DNA of 64,000 nucleotides, from assembly GCF_003590095.1 (NCBI RefSeq), contig NC_039483.1, positions 6,262,001 through 6,326,000 on the forward strand, written 5' to 3'. The notes under the pieces are model-generated. The model had not been told where the DNA came from. It did no database searches and worked only from the letters and a program-made list of their open reading frames with translations. This document shows positions 10,485 through 22,630 of this stretch, one piece after another (positions within the stretch are counted from its first letter, which is position 1; every line of letters begins with the position of its first letter). Position numbers and translations under genes: made by a program. This stretch comes from Trichoplusia ni. Taxonomy: Eukaryota; Arthropoda; Insecta; Lepidoptera; Noctuidae.

Positions 10485-10565
10485 TAAAAGGTAAAATTGG
10501 AACCCATTACTGTGATACCTTTGTATGACTGTCCGTCACCAGGCTGTATCTCAGGCAGGATGCTA
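10485..10565 (+). repeat. Interspersed repeat, 'GGTAAAATTGGAACCC' copy
   Basis: GGTAAAATTGGAACCCATTA … GTCCGTCACCAGGCTGTATC is a fairly clear copy of the repeat listed at 3090-3250. Confidence 0.45.
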
Positions 10566-10854
10566 GCCAAAAAGTTATAATTTTCGCAGATTGTTTTCTA
10601 GAGACCTGGAAATTGGGAAAGCTGGTCTTCCTGCAGAAAAAACCTGCGAAAATAAAAAAAGGATAAATCAGTTCAATCTTTCCATGTTGCGTTCTAAGAT
10701 AAGAGAAAAAAAATTGAACAGTTTCACGATCCATTAACTTGGCATAGAAGGTTTCTGAGTTTGCAATATTTCGGCGGTACATAATTTCCACGTGCACAAA
10801 AAAGATTTATCAATATCCCTTCTACTATTTTCTTCAGCTTTCAGGTTCTTCTTA

Positions 10855-10945
10855 ATAGCAGCACTCATCAGACGCGATATACTAAAAGTGGTAGGTTCAA
10901 AACCCGGCGCGCACTCATATGTTTCAATGACAAGCCCGCTACCGA
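10855..10945 (+). repeat. Possible tRNA-like SINE fragment
   Basis: GTGGTAGGTTCAAAACCCGG resembles a Pol III B-box and is preceded by a CAGCACTCATCAGACGCGA block. No second copy was found in the window, so assignment rests on the B-box alone. Confidence 0.25.
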
Positions 10946-11904
10946 TTAAAAATGTTCCCACCATTAAAAATATCCTATGTTTTAATCCTGGTTATAAACC
11001 AAACTGTATATCAAGCTTCATCGAAATAATTTCAGTGGTTTTTAAATGAAAGGGCAACAAAAATCCATACATTCAAACTTCCGAGTTTATAATATTTAGT
11101 AGGATTACACGGTTATCCTTTTTTCACACGATTAACTGATATTATCTTTTGGTTTTAATCCTTGCTCCGTAAACAAGGAAGACAGCGAATAATTGCCAGC
11201 TATTAGGCTACGTCAGAGATGTGAATTAGAAAGCTTTGTCAACCCATTTCTCTAGTGGCACTTTTACGGCAGCCGACGAGAAAACCAATGAATTATTGAG
11301 TGGAAACGACCCTGCAATTACTGGTACAGTTGATAGAAGGAGTAACCGGATTATAGATGTGTAAAAGTCCTTAGAAAGTCGGAATTTGAATACATTTTTA
11401 GGACTAGTATGTTTTAGAGGTATTTAGATGATGGGAATGTTGTAGTGCAACAAGGCAAATCGGACAATCTAATAAATAAGCATGAGTAAACCGTTGCATA
11501 CTTTTATCATAAAAAATAATCAGTAAGTATTTCCCTTGTTCACGGTATCACACGTGATAGAAGGCTCTTATGCAAGAAAAGATATGAAAAATTACACGGA
11601 AATTTTATGATTAGAGCATACTTTACCACCATATTGAGTAATCCTGTCTTTTGTACCTTGACTATACGTATGCACGTGGTTAAAACTATCTCCATTCCTT
11701 AAAATTGTCTGTCAGTTGAAGATATAAATGTAAATGTACCAATTTGGTTCGAGTTCCAGATATGTCCAACACAGATAAAATAGGACTAGTCTAGATTCGA
11801 CTCCGCTGAATACGAATGAGTTTTCAAGGTTGAAACTTTAATTGAGAAACGTCATAAGCTGATGTTCGAAAACACATAGTAAATAGGGTATTTGTCATTT
11901 TTTT
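10946..11904. other. No gene seen
   Basis: Unique-looking AT-rich DNA. No protein-like frame was found in either direction. Confidence 0.4.
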
Positions 11905-12178
11905 TTCTTGGTACGTCAGACAAATTTAGAAAAAAAATTGTGTAAGTATATTTTCTTTTATCTATTAAACTGTAAATGAAGACTCGTGGGACGTAGTACC
12001 TTTTTTATTGTCAATTATATAAGTGATCTTTTCAGGCCCCTTTACGTGTGGTTAAGCGGCCTTTAGGGGCATTTCATCATCTTAATTGGTTTTCCTTCCT
12101 TAATTTTTAAAGGTGCGGTAAAAAATGTGTAGTAAAATACGTATCCAATATTTATTGTAAATTTGTCTGATTCATTCC
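11905..12178. mobile_element. MITE-like element, degenerate terminal inverted repeats
   Basis: TACGTCAGACAAATTTAG near the left end and its reverse-complement counterpart (…AATATTTATTGTAAATTTGTCTGATTC…) near the right end give an inverted pair about 270 bp apart. The pair belongs to the family of 22631-22885. The right arm also has the 'ATACGTATCCAATAT' block found at 54880-54900. Confidence 0.4.
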
Positions 12179-12839
12179 GGTACATTATTAGATTTAGTTC
12201 AACAGCCTATCGGGGTTGATGGGTAAAATCTATTGTTTTCCGAGTGTTCATGATTATAAGCCTCTGGTACATTGACGTCATCAAAGGTCAATGGTGTCGA
12301 TACGAACTTCCTTTTGAACGTTAAAATGCCTTTATCACGGTAAAAGTTGAAGCAGATTCAGTAGCTAAAATGTCATAACTTTATATGCCGTGTATTGAAA
12401 TCTCGATTTTATGCAGTTGTCATAAAAGAGGAATTGGCATGATACCGAAATGGAGATATGTGATTTTTGTGGTTTAATGAGTAGTTTGATTCAAATCTAA
12501 GGTTGTGTTGAATGGTATTCAGGGGCGACTGGAAGTACTTAATTTTATTAAAACGGGATGGTGGATCCTAAAATGATTTATTAGTTAGGGCTTCAAGCAG
12601 ACTAATTTAGTAAATTTGCGTGAAATTAATATTAAATTCCCTTGATTGTTTCACCTTTCTTTAAAAAAAATATTTTGTTAGTTAAATACCTCTGAATAAA
12701 AGACACTTGTATAATTAAGGTATTTAAAGAAAACCAATCTTCAATCGTTGTAACTTTTTTCTTTATAATGTGGATGAAATTGCACTTGGTGCAAGTTTGA
12801 TGCCAAAACAAGTCAAATAAATTTTTTTTCGGTCAAAGC

Positions 12840-12935
12840 GCGGAAACCTTCGTGGTAACCAACCTCCTCGGGGCAGGAAGTGGGTGATGTCAGACTCTTT
12901 CTGGTTGAACGTGAACCGCCGTGCAATTTTGAAGT
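12840..12935 (+). repeat. Interspersed repeat with 'CCTCCTCGGGG…GTCAGACTC' core
   Basis: CAACCTCCTCGGGGCAGGAA, GGGTGATGTCAGACTCTTTC and ACCGCCGTGCA match copies at 37540-37640 (plus), 15080-15190 (plus), 28315-28420 (plus, diverged) and 13885-13960 (minus). It is a common lepidopteran repeat of unknown class; no coding is seen. Confidence 0.5.
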
Positions 12936-13267
12936 CTTTGGCGTTCCCAAAAAACATTTTGAGACGATTTTTGGCAGTAATTCGCAATTTCATCTCTTAC
13001 ATAATTGAGTATCTCTATTGTTCCAAATATTTATTTTGTTATGTGACACGATTTGTAAACGAAATAAGAACATGTTATTTGTTTAACATTCCAATGTCAT
13101 GTTTTTTGTTTTGTAACAACTTGTTAATAAGATTTTATTGATCACGTTTGTTAAGATTTTTGTTTATATGTCTGTGATATCATAGCTTTAAAACAACACG
13201 TTCAATTTCTATGAGGAATAATAGTTTATTTTATTAGCATAGATTTTTTTCTTTAAATCGACTTCCG

Positions 13268-13415
13268 CAGTAAGGAATTTAACCGCGGGGGGTTTCACAA
13301 ACCTAACAATCACATGCATAAAGCCACCCAGACTTAGAACAATTTGTCCTACGCGGGGATCGAACCCGCGACACGTCACGCACGGTGGCTTTGGTGGCAG
13401 TCTGTATCTAAAGTG
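13268..13415 (-). repeat. tRNA-derived SINE, family B
   Basis: Read on the minus strand: a tRNA-like head with B-box CGCGGGTTCGATCCCCGCG, then 'TAGGACAAATTG', 'TCTGGGTGGC', then a GTGAAACCCCCCGCGG / TTAAATTCC end. This is the clearest family B copy. Relatives: 2384-2545, 4046-4135, 21960-22090, 27418-27460, 54970-55078 (minus), 44040-44150 and 50395-50500 (plus). Confidence 0.65.
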
Positions 13416-13884
13416 ACACATTAATACTCTCCGGGCCGATTTCGGTCACAGCGGTCACTGTTACAAACGCCAGAAGCGTGGGACATATTATGGTACAGTT
13501 ATAGGTAACACCAATAGTTTATTAATTAAAATGTAATCAATAAAAACTAACAATAAAGCTTTATTTTGTGGAATTTAATTTCAAAGTACAACGATCTCAG
13601 TATTTGATACTTCGCAAAGTCAATATATTAATAGGAAAATAATTAATGAATGAAAAAAATCCAATAACATTTTCCATTTCAGATTTCAGCAAATATTGTT
13701 TTCTTATAACTTCATTCCTGTGAAATTACGTTCACGGGAATTTCTAGTCGTCAAATAATCTATTCTTTGAGTTCATTACATTGTTTATTTATGGAACTAA
13801 GATCTTGTGTTCCATAGACGTGGGTGAAGCTGTGATAGTCCAAATTTAAGAAAGCAAAGCTAACAATTACACCAACACATAACC

Positions 13885-13960
13885 GCTGTTTAGTCAGTAA
13901 AAGTCTGACACTACCCATTTCCTCCCCCGAGGGAGTGGGTGTCCATGGGTTTACCACTTC
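13885..13960 (-). repeat. Interspersed repeat with 'CCTCGGGGAGG' core, reverse copy
   Basis: The reverse complement reads CACCCACTCCCTCGGGGGAG … GGGTAGTGTCAGACTTTTAC, the same block order as 37540-37640. Confidence 0.5.
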
Positions 13961-15079
13961 TTACAAAAAAAAATAGACCTAACAATTACAAAGAGTCTTC
14001 AAAGTAATCACAGCTATGGTATTACAGATTATTAGGTATGAGTCTCAAAATAACACAGGTATATGCATATGAGAGCAAAGACAGTGTATCGACAATATAT
14101 ATAATCTGAGGCAATAGAATTAGGTCACTGCACAGAGATTTGTTTGAAGTGGCCACAGGTATCATGCCTACAACAATTTTGCCTCCAGGAAGGGAAACAA
14201 TTTAGAAAAGCTGAACTATTTTACTATCAATAATGCAAAATTTTTAAGCAATATGCAAAAAACTCAGAAAATAAATTGGTTAACTAAGGTATTCATAAAG
14301 CGACCGTACCATACATACTCTTTTTTGTTTGAACCATATTTAATTTTTCTTTTTATCATAAATAATAATAAAGGGATATTCATGCTTCAGTTCAGCATTA
14401 TGTTGTTAAATTATCAAATCCATTGGATGGTAAATTGCAACAAAAAAAAAAAACCAATCGATTGGGTGAAAATGATTTTATTTGTCACCTAACAGCCGTT
14501 TCAACGTTTCTTAATCGCAATCTTTATTTTGTTATAGCCTCAAAGAAAACACATCATCTGCGATAATTTCAACTATAGATATAGCTTCGTCACCGACAGA
14601 CAGCGATGCCTGCCATGAACAGTGTTCCGTTTTTCCCTCTATGTACGGAGCTTAAAAAAATGTAGAACACCAATCAGCCTTTTAGAACATGTTCAACAAT
14701 TATTATTTAAATCAAACAACATTTATCGATCAGTTCCAGTTATATTCATGTATAAACTTTCATATCTGAAAGTGTAATCTTTGGACTGCACAGCGCCGGT
14801 CACAGAAATCAATAGTGAGGTTAATGACCGTGCCGGGCCCGGGTGCAAGAATAATGCCAAGGCCACCATAACTGTGTAAGGGGCTAAGACAATGATATCG
14901 TATTAGAATGGATATACAAGAGATCTTACTTCATACTTCAGATCGAGATATTGTATCTGTTTGACACGTGATGTGAGTTCAATGCGTAAGCGAGGAACTG
15001 CCACTTGTCTACAGGCAATTTTTGTCGGATGGCAAATCATTAAATGATTCTACCAGCTCTAGGTTGAGTTGTCCTTTCC
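13961..15079. other. No gene seen; one GC-richer patch
   Basis: Mostly AT-rich. A patch at about 14790-14880 is GC-rich, and on the minus strand it opens a 48-codon frame beginning MVALALFLHPGPARSL. There is no splice context or homology I recognise, so it is not called as a gene. Confidence 0.35.
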
Positions 15080-15190
15080 AGTCAACCCTTAGTGGATAGT
15101 GTCAGACTTCTTCTGATTAAACCCACCTATATTTTTAATTTTGTCCTTTGTGTACCAGGGCCCGCGGTAACCGAACAAATTTGCTGGCCT
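15080..15190 (+). repeat. Interspersed repeat ('GTCAGACTTCTTCTGATTAAA')
   Basis: A diverged copy of the 37540-37640 repeat extending into the 'TGTGTACCAGGGCCCGCGGT' block. Confidence 0.4.
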
Positions 15191-15957
15191 GGCAGGCATT
15201 TACCCTTAAAAGCGCAACAAAGGAATGGAATATAAGACCTAAGTGGAAATAACAAACACCAGGCAGTCCTTTATGAACCATGGTAGCTAGAAAGTTGAGG
15301 TAGTTTGAACTAGTTACAAGAAAAGTTTATGAGTCCTGAAATTCATTGATCACCTAACGGATTTTTCTTTAGGCTATTTAATACAGAACCTTCTAGTCAC
15401 GAGTACACGTAATTCAATAGCTTGGTCATGGTTAGGTCTGATAGGAACAAGTATATTATCTAAAACTATTCTTATGTTCTTTAGCACATCCTGTTTGGTC
15501 TAGAATTTCCTTGGACTTTTCAAATAACTCATGACCTCATTCACGATCCTTACATAATCTTAGCGCTCACTGTTGCCAATTCAATCGGGATTCCATATGG
15601 ATGAGTCTGCGTATGTGTGCGTCAGATTTCTTTTATGTGTAGACATTTTTCCTTTCATGGGTGAAGTTCTGCAGCCATAGTGTCTGGCGACCTTGTCTCC
15701 TATTTTCGCTTTCCTCTATCGTACTGTCAGCAAGAAAATTGCGTCAAAATCAATAAGTTATCAAATGAATATCAATTACAATGAATTGTTACTTGAAATT
15801 AAGTCACAAAATATGTGAAAATCTTTTTTTTTACTGTTAGACGAAACCTTTTTCTTTCCTCTTTCTCCACATCTCCCTATTTTTGGTAACCTAAAGAATT
15901 CAAAAGTTTGTATTTTGCAAACAACTTTGTAGATTTTGTACAAAACATGTATGGCTG
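15191..15957. other. No gene seen
   Basis: AT-rich DNA without recognised repeats or protein-like frames. Confidence 0.35.
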
Positions 15958-16154
15958 TTTGCTCCTCTTTCACGCAAAAAATACCGTAATCGGATTTAGG
16001 CGAAACTCGATACACAGGTAGTTTATGACCAGGATTAACACATATCATAGTTTTTATATTCATTTTAGGTTTCCGTGAGACCAATTTTGACCGATTTTAG
16101 GTCACTGTCGGATCGCCTTTATTTGTAGCGGGCGGGCCCGCGCCCAACAGCTAG
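15958..16154 (+). mobile_element. CTAGT-ended repeat, family 3
   Basis: It ends GCGCCCAACAGCTAG followed by T, like the Helitron-like families, and is preceded by a GC-rich near-palindrome (GCGGGCGGGCCCGCGCCC, 16128-16145) that could form the 3' hairpin typical of Helitrons. The 5' TC terminus cannot be placed, so only the 3' part is assigned. Confidence 0.45.
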
Positions 16155-16549
16155 TAGTTCAAATATTATAAACACCATTTTTTACCCGTCACTGAAAAAA
16201 AACCTTTTTGCCATTTGATTGTTTTTTTGGGTTTTTTGCTGTCTGTACGTAGGTCACGTACTGAACGAATCTTTTGGCAGTTATTTACCGTTGTTTTTCT
16301 TCTCAAGGTTTGTGTCAAGATTCAAGGTGGACCATGGAGGTCTGATGAGTTATTTGTTTGTATTGAGAAGATGGAATATGTCAATGTGTTCGTTCTTGAT
16401 GTGTTATTTGGGCTAAGTTCGATTTTGGCCTTGGATAAAATTTTTTTTGTTGTTTTCTGCTCTAATTCATTATTAACAACAACTATTTATACTCTTCTTA
16501 TTTTTTCTTCTTACTTATGGAAAGGAATGAATCAATTTGATAAAAAAAA

Positions 16550-16680
16550 CTGTTTAGTCCATTAGACGGATTTCCAAAAAATATTGGACACTTACTTCGA
16601 AAATCCTCAACAAATGTATGATTTTACTGTCTCAGCGACTTGACTTTTAATTTCACATGTCACATGGTAATAAAGCCTGG
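16550..16680. repeat. MITE-like fragment (CTGTTTAGTCC end)
   Basis: CTGTTTAGTCCATTAGACGG, then a run of A and TATTGGAC, copies the left terminus of 22631-22885. 'CACATGTCACATGGTAATAA' matches its interior. The right terminus is not seen. Confidence 0.4.
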
Positions 16681-17139
16681 TAACAAACGAAAGACAGACC
16701 CACAAACAGAAAAATCTTAGTAAAAGTGTTACGTTTTATCATTTGGTTAAAAAGGGCAATCGACTAATTGCCTCCATTTTTATCTTTGTCACTCATTAAA
16801 ATAACACCACGGCAAAAATACCAAAAAACAACTGTGATCATTCAAAAACGAAATAATTTTTGTTTCACAAAGTTATTTCAGAAAACGCGTTCGTTTTCGG
16901 AAAGCAACGTAACGTTAACGATAAACAAAAATGAACTGCCCAACTGTAACTTTTCCTTCATTAATTAAAACGGATGGCAAGCCAAACGTATTTTTTTTTC
17001 CTCTGAAGTACTTTTTGACCAGAGCTTAGAAAGTTTTTCAATTAGGACTGCTATGATGAAATTTGTACCTATTTTAGGGATGTTCTTGTCGTATGGTTGG
17101 TTTACAACCTGTGAGGCTGTGACTTATATATATGCGCAA

Positions 17140-17312
17140 ACATCATCACCATCATCGGCCCATAACGTCCATTGCTGGACATAGGCCTCCCCTATTGCAC
17201 GCCATCGAGATCTATCTTCGGCTGCTCGCATCCAGATCATAGCCAGCCTTCTTGCGCAGATCATCACTCCACCGTGCCTGAGGTCGTCCTACACTACCTA
17301 CAATACGACGAT
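17140..17312 (-). repeat. RTE-clade LINE 3' end with (TGATGA)n tail
   Basis: The minus strand encodes a broken RWSDDL … SGCEQPKIDLDG RTE reverse-transcriptase C-terminus, then 'AGGCCTATGTCCAGCAATGG' and a GATGATGGTGATGATG tail. It is severely 5'-truncated, as usual for LINEs. Similar ends: 49801-49950 (minus), 53490-53582 and 40405-40480 (plus). Confidence 0.7.
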
Positions 17313-19689
17313 ACTATTTCGGAAAATACGGTAATTTCTTCCACTTTTTTTAATAAGTAGTAAATACCTCGGAATCAAACACGTAGAATGGTGTCACTCT
17401 TCTGCAACTACAATAACGCGTGGAGGTCCGATCTAGTATTATTAAATTAGTGTCATTGTTCTCTGTTTAGTTTTTGTTTTAATATTTAAATGTCCTTATC
17501 ATTTTAAATATAAATTTTTTCTCCTTCTCTGTCTCGAAAGGACAAGTGATTTTGTACTTAGATATTTCTAATCAGTGTATTACGTCGGTTACATAAAAAT
17601 AAAAATTTAAATGGAGTTTTATTCCAAAAACAAACATTATGAATAGGTATAATTGACTTCTTTGAAACAGAAGAGAAATATTATGTTCTGAGTTCAGAGA
17701 GGCCACATGAAAGGCGCTCATTAGATGAAAACTGAAGTGGTAATGGCAGTTTCACTGAGGTTTGTGGTTCAAAACCGTTGAAGATATTTTTAAGGAAATA
17801 TTTTAAAGCAATTTTTATGATGACTTTTTGGTAACTGTTTTTTCTAATTAGTATTCGTTGCTAAGATACACAATGGTCGAAGAAACAAATGAGGGACCAG
17901 AAAAATAGCGTGTGATCTCTAATTTTAAATTAATGTTTAAAGGGTATATTTTTAACATTACGATGAAAAATCTTCTTCAACAGCATTTTCTCGTTTATCT
18001 ACAATCAAAATAATAATTTTTTTCTGATATTTTTTCCTAATTTCTACCTTTAAAAACCTAAGAGTAAAATACGTCTTATTTATTTTTTTAATCTTTTTTA
18101 ATTTACGGGGTTTTTTTCTGTATAGAAAATGTCACCCCGATGATTTATACAAATATTTTGAAAATTCCAATTACATAATTTATAATTAGCTTTGGCCTGA
18201 TGCTTTGGGTACTACACATTTTATTTTGTTAATTAAGCATCAGACCTTACAAAAAAGATAAACAATGCTTTTAACCACGGCCACTTGGAAACAAAACTCA
18301 CATACACAATCAGTTTTGCCAATACTTTACTGAAAATCATTTTACAGTCCTCTAACATATAATAAGTGTTTTCAGCAGTCAATTAATTAAGGATAAAGCA
18401 AAATTCATGAACAAGCATTCAAAAGAAGAAAATGGAATAAGATAATAAAATAGAATCGTAAGATAGGAAATAGAATTCCAGAACTAATTATTAAGTTCAA
18501 CTCAGAATCCCTAATTGCTAATTAAAGCGTTTGCTTCGGGAAAGCTGAAACAACATTTTCAAAGATGACGACACTCTAAAATTAAAATGAACAGTTGCAA
18601 AACTAAATAACTGTAGACAAACGCTGAAACAAAATCTTACGTTAAATCAAAGTAAATAACATAAATCTTTTTAGTTAATCCCTCAAGTATTTATCTATAT
18701 CGTTCAACGTACCTAGATAATCTTTTTACTCAGACGCAAAACGAGAGTTTTTACAAGTTTTACCTACTTGTCTGTCTGTCTGTCTCTCTGTGACATCAGC
18801 TCCCGGTTTCCTGATTTCATTTTAGTTCGTGTTTTCTTAAAGGTGAATTATACAATGTGCAAGTGATCTTAATAAAGAGCGGTTGAGCTTTTTCAAAAGT
18901 TACGACTATTTATGATTTTTAATTTTGACTTGTAGTCATATTATTTTTTGTACGATACTTTTTCAAAGATATATTGACGTTGTCTACTACCATAGCTTTA
19001 ATTTAATATGGGCGTACTGTCACACAAACTAAAAAAATCTATATTTTCTCCTCTTTTTCTTCGAATCTATCCTATTCTTACTTGACGTTTAACTTTTTAT
19101 GCAACTTCCGACAAGATTGGATTAAACGTTTAACGCTACTGTAGAAGGACTATCAAAGCACTATTGTGTTAAACGTTCAACATTACGATAGAACGAGAAC
19201 GAATACGTGTCTAGATACATTGCACTTCTTTTGCGTTTCACATCCTTGGTTTACCGGCATTTCAACTTTCAGTTATAACGAAACCCCATCCAACAACATG
19301 CCTTCCTAAATTTGAACTTTGCCCGATTTGTTTTGCCGTCGACCATAAATTTTGAGACTATTGTTTATAATCCCTGACTTAAGATTGTTATCACAATTTA
19401 TTGTTCTTAAGTTCAAGATTAATTTTCAGCTTAAGTCTTTTACGAAAGTGATTTGTGTGCATTCGATTTTAAGTACAAAAAAATAGTATTTTTTTTATAA
19501 CGCTGCTTTTAAACGTCCATTTTCCTCAAAAACATTAATGAACCATTATTCCTCTTTTAAAACCAAACTTTATAATTTAAGCATTTTACAGTAAAATGGG
19601 CACTTTTTACATAGGATTTCGCGAGGACTTTAACAATAAGTTATTTTATATTATTACATAGTATTTAAAGTCACTTTCTCTCTCTGTCC
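17313..19689. other. No gene seen; short (GTCT)n microsatellite
   Basis: Long AT-rich stretch without protein-like frames. A (GTCT)n tract lies at about 18768-18790, and C/T-rich patches occur near 19675-19695. Confidence 0.45.
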
Positions 19690-19829
19690 CTATCTTTTTT
19701 TTGAATGGTTTAATCTTTAAATCTACGCAACGGATTTTGATGCGGTTTTCTTTAAAAGATAGTGTGATTGAAGAAAAACGTTTATAAGGTATATATTAGC
19801 AACCGTGCGAAACCGGTGCGGGTTGCTAG
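19690..19829 (+). repeat. CTAGT-ended repeat, family 4
   Basis: The block ACGCAACGGATTTTGATGCG is followed by a GC-rich 3' end (CGAAACCGGTGCGGGTTG) and terminal CTAG at 19826-19829, followed by T. It is Helitron-like by its end only. Confidence 0.4.
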
Positions 19830-20224
19830 TTAATAAAATAAAAGATTTTTAATTAAATAAAAGTAACCTACGTTACGCCTACTATTATATACCACTACTA
19901 CATCAGCTACTTGCCAATATTCACAAACAAACACTTCAATCATGCTTATATTATTATGTTTGTATTAGCCACTTCTTTCTTCCAATTGAGACCTTTAGAT
20001 TTCAGCATAACTACCAAAATAATTTAAATCAAATACTTTTTAAATACACAAGTACCACTTCAATTACAGTTATTTATCTCTAGGGTAACATAATCATTTA
20101 CATAATCCGCTTTCATCCCTCAAACGATTCCAAGGAGTAATACTAATTCTATCGACACTGTTGTTAAGTTAAGCATACACTGTTACACTTCTTTTTTCAT
20201 TACGAAAAGGCATTTATAATTAGA

Positions 20225-20487
20225 CTAGCTGACCCAGCAAACGTTGTTTGCCTAATAAATTATGTCTAGTTGTATGCATTTTTTAATGCCACATTATAAA
20301 AAAAAAATCGTCCAAAAAATATTTTTTTTTATTGTGTGCAACCCTTAACACTTAGGGGTATGAAAAATAGATGTTAGTGGTTCTGAGACCTACCGAATAC
20401 GCATTTAAAATTTGGTAAAAATCGGTTAAGCCGTTTCGGACTAGTACGGTAACTAACATCGTGACACGGGAATATGTATATAAAATA
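20225..20487 (-). mobile_element. Helitron-like element, family 2 (5' end overlapped)
   Basis: The reverse complement ends GCTGGGTCAGCTAG followed by T. The interior has CCGAAACGG and ATTTTTACCAAATTTTAAAT, and its 5' end reaches the second copy at 20488. Reference copies: 22923-23206 and 59494-59784. Confidence 0.55.
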
Positions 20488-20629
20488 CTAGCTGACCCAG
20501 CAAACATTGTTTTGACTAATAAATTATTTCTAGTTGTATGTGTTTTTTAATGGCACATTATAAAAAAATAAAAACAAAAAATTTCATCCAAAATGGAATG
20601 GAAATGGTAAAGGAATTTTATATATTAGA
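20488..20629 (-). mobile_element. Helitron-like element, family 2 (internally deleted)
   Basis: It starts on the plus strand with CTAGCTGACCCAGCAAACAT and ends TATATATTAGA, so both termini are present. The central ~140 bp of the full copies is missing. It abuts the copy at 20225-20487 in the same orientation. Confidence 0.55.
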
Positions 20630-20977
20630 TTAGATTGATATATTAGTGGTCTTTGTTCTCATGACTTGAATGTTTGTATAACCAACCCCCTGTAGTAATA
20701 AAGTGTCATCTTTGTATGCCAAAACTCCTTGTTACAAGAGTCTTTACAAAATAAACTTCCCGGAAAAATTATGTATTTCTGTATACTGCTATGAGTTCAA
20801 GTACTAAAAATAAACATCGAGGTTAAGCAGCAGTTGTTACAGTCATGCACTTTTTGAGGGACCCGCATTGGGACTTTACCCCTAAATTTTATTAGTTTTA
20901 ATTTTATTACCCTATCGAATGATTTAAATTTAGATTATTTACCCTGATAATTACTTGATTTCGAAAAAACTATTCCG
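20630..20977. other. No gene seen; weak repeat traces
   Basis: 'TACTAAAAATAAACATCGAG' and 'GGTTAAGCAGCAGTTGTTAC' (20804-20840) resemble the downstream part of the repeat at 31985-32170. Otherwise unique. Confidence 0.3.
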
Positions 20978-21058
20978 CTTGCGGGGATTCGAATCCACCA
21001 CGTTTGACTTGGCAGTTCAGTATTACTATCACTACGCTATCCCTGTAGCAGTGTAAAC
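20978..21058 (-). repeat. tRNA-like SINE head fragment
   Basis: On the minus strand a B-box (GGATTCGAATCCCCGCAAG) is preceded by a possible A-box region. The order looks tRNA-like, but the stem pairing needed for a real tRNA gene is not convincing, so a SINE head is more likely. Confidence 0.35.
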
Positions 21059-21260
21059 GAAGCATAATGGCTCGTTTAAATTAGTTTGTAATTAGATTGA
21101 TGCAATAAATTGTTATCCTAAGGGAGATATATCAAGACTGTATCTTTATAAATTGCTTTTTCAAATGCAGTCAACTGTCCATGTAATTAATAGGTACAAC
21201 GATAGCCAGTTCTTTTTTTGAGTGTTTGTTTTCTTTTGTCTCGAAAACATAATTTGATCA

Positions 21261-21480
21261 GATGAATATGAATGAAACTTACGCGTGACGTCGCGATGGT
21301 GTATACATTTTACGAAATTGTTACGTCAAAAGCTCCCTCTACCTAACTTTAAAGCAGTTTATTTTTAACAATTTATTTTTTCAGAAAAAGGCAAAATTCA
21401 TATCAAATATTTTTCAACTATTTGAGGAACTGAATAGTTTTTTTTAAATACACGGTCGTCATTCCTGCTGGTGTCACCGT
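21261..21480 (+). repeat. Diverged copy of the 'GTGACGTCACG' repeat
   Basis: GAAACTTACGCGTGACGTCG, TTACGTCAAAAGCTCCCTCT and 'TTTTTCAGAAAAAGG' follow the order of the two better copies at 53887-54203 and 60003-60353. Confidence 0.45.
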
Positions 21481-21779
21481 ACTATAAATTAATTTGCCCC
21501 ACAAGCTGCTTAGTAACGACGGTTCCGTACGCTTATCTAAAACAAACAAAATAACAATCAAAAATAGCCTATATGCTGTGGAAGTTAAGAGTGATATTTG
21601 ATTAGTAGTTATGCTGTGATGTTTAATCCTCAAACGGAATGTACTGTGGTTATGGTGTAGGGATCGTCATTATATAGTCTACATAATTAAATACGTGTGC
21701 CTTGAATTTAGAGATACATTCAGATTAAATTATGACATTTCCTGATTCCTCGTTGACGCTTAATGTAATAATATTCCAC

Positions 21780-21870
21780 ATCTGTCACACAGCGCCATCT
21801 AGTCCCAAACTAAGCAAACCTTGTATTATGAATACTAGAGGACTACACAACATACTTAGTCATTTTCGTG
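21780..21870 (-). repeat. SINE family A, 3' fragment
   Basis: CACAGCGCCATCTAGTCCCA … AAACTAAGCAAACCTTG is the reverse complement of the 3' body of 8848-9052. Confidence 0.5.
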
Positions 21871-21959
21871 TCAGTAACTAACAGTTACCATGTATTTCCA
21901 CTTGATATGATCCACCACTTGGTATGTGTTCCGCATTCAGAGTTATCAATCCATTTATT

Positions 21960-22090
21960 ATAGTGGGGGTTTCGCAAAACAACTCCACACTTTCAGAGAA
22001 TAAGCATTTGTGGATCACTCAATGCTTTTCCTCGGCGGGGATCGAACTAGCGAGACTTCGCGCACTGTGTATTCGGCGTGGTGATCACTA
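21960..22090 (-). repeat. SINE family B copy
   Basis: The B-box appears as GGCGGGGATCGAACTAGCGA on the plus strand, with 'AAGCATTTGTGGATCACTCA' and a GGGGTTTCGCAAAAC end, and 'GGCGTGGTGATCAC' from the head. Confidence 0.55.
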
Positions 22091-22104
22091 ACATAATATA
22101 CCAC

Positions 22105-22185
22105 CCCTATCAGGAAAAACATTTTGGTTAGCCTGGAAACCGATCCCAACATAGTAGGGAAAAGGCTAGGATGATGATGATGACT
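22105..22185 (+). repeat. 5S-derived SINE, 3' tail
   Basis: CCGATCCCAACATAGTAGGG + AAAAGGCTAGG + (ATGATG)n is the last ~60 bp of the element at 53056-53420, placed directly beside a family B SINE. Confidence 0.55.
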
Positions 22186-22630
22186 TCTATTCATAACAGA
22201 GGTTCATAATCACCTCAACAAAGAATCAAGGTTAAGGTGGCGGTAGACCTTTATGTTAAAATATTCATCCTTGCCCTCAACGGTTCAATTTAATTTAATC
22301 TTTATTGTTTGTGTTTTATAACTTCAAATAGCATGGTCTTAAAATAATCTTGGCAATGCATTAAGTTGATTGCAGGCAGCGTGAGGTCATTCTGTAACAG
22401 TCCATCTATTTATCAAGGCACGTGTAACCTCGATTTAAAAATAAAGTTAAGAAAGCTTGAATGGCAGCCAGTTCCTTAAAAATAATAATAAATATAAATT
22501 GCGTCCGAATTTTCTGTACTTCTCTGCAATTGTGCCAAAATACATAAATGAAATACTCATTTTTCACTAATGGAATTCGTTCATCACTGGCGGATCTCGT
22601 GTTTAACATAGGTATACGAGTCTAATAATT
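22186..22630. other. No gene seen
   Basis: Unique-looking DNA. The minus-strand frame at 22406-22609 has no protein-like features that I recognise. Confidence 0.35.

Noticed and set aside
12265..12295. Palindromic CRE-like regulatory site (CATTGACGTCATC…GGTCAATG)
   Set aside because: A single imperfect palindrome with no gene nearby; TGACGTCA also recurs in dispersed repeats in this window.
16215..16565. 116-codon open frame with many hydrophobic residues
   Set aside because: The T-rich plus strand gives Phe/Val/Leu-rich frames by chance; there is a second overlapping frame and no domain, and it ends inside a MITE fragment.
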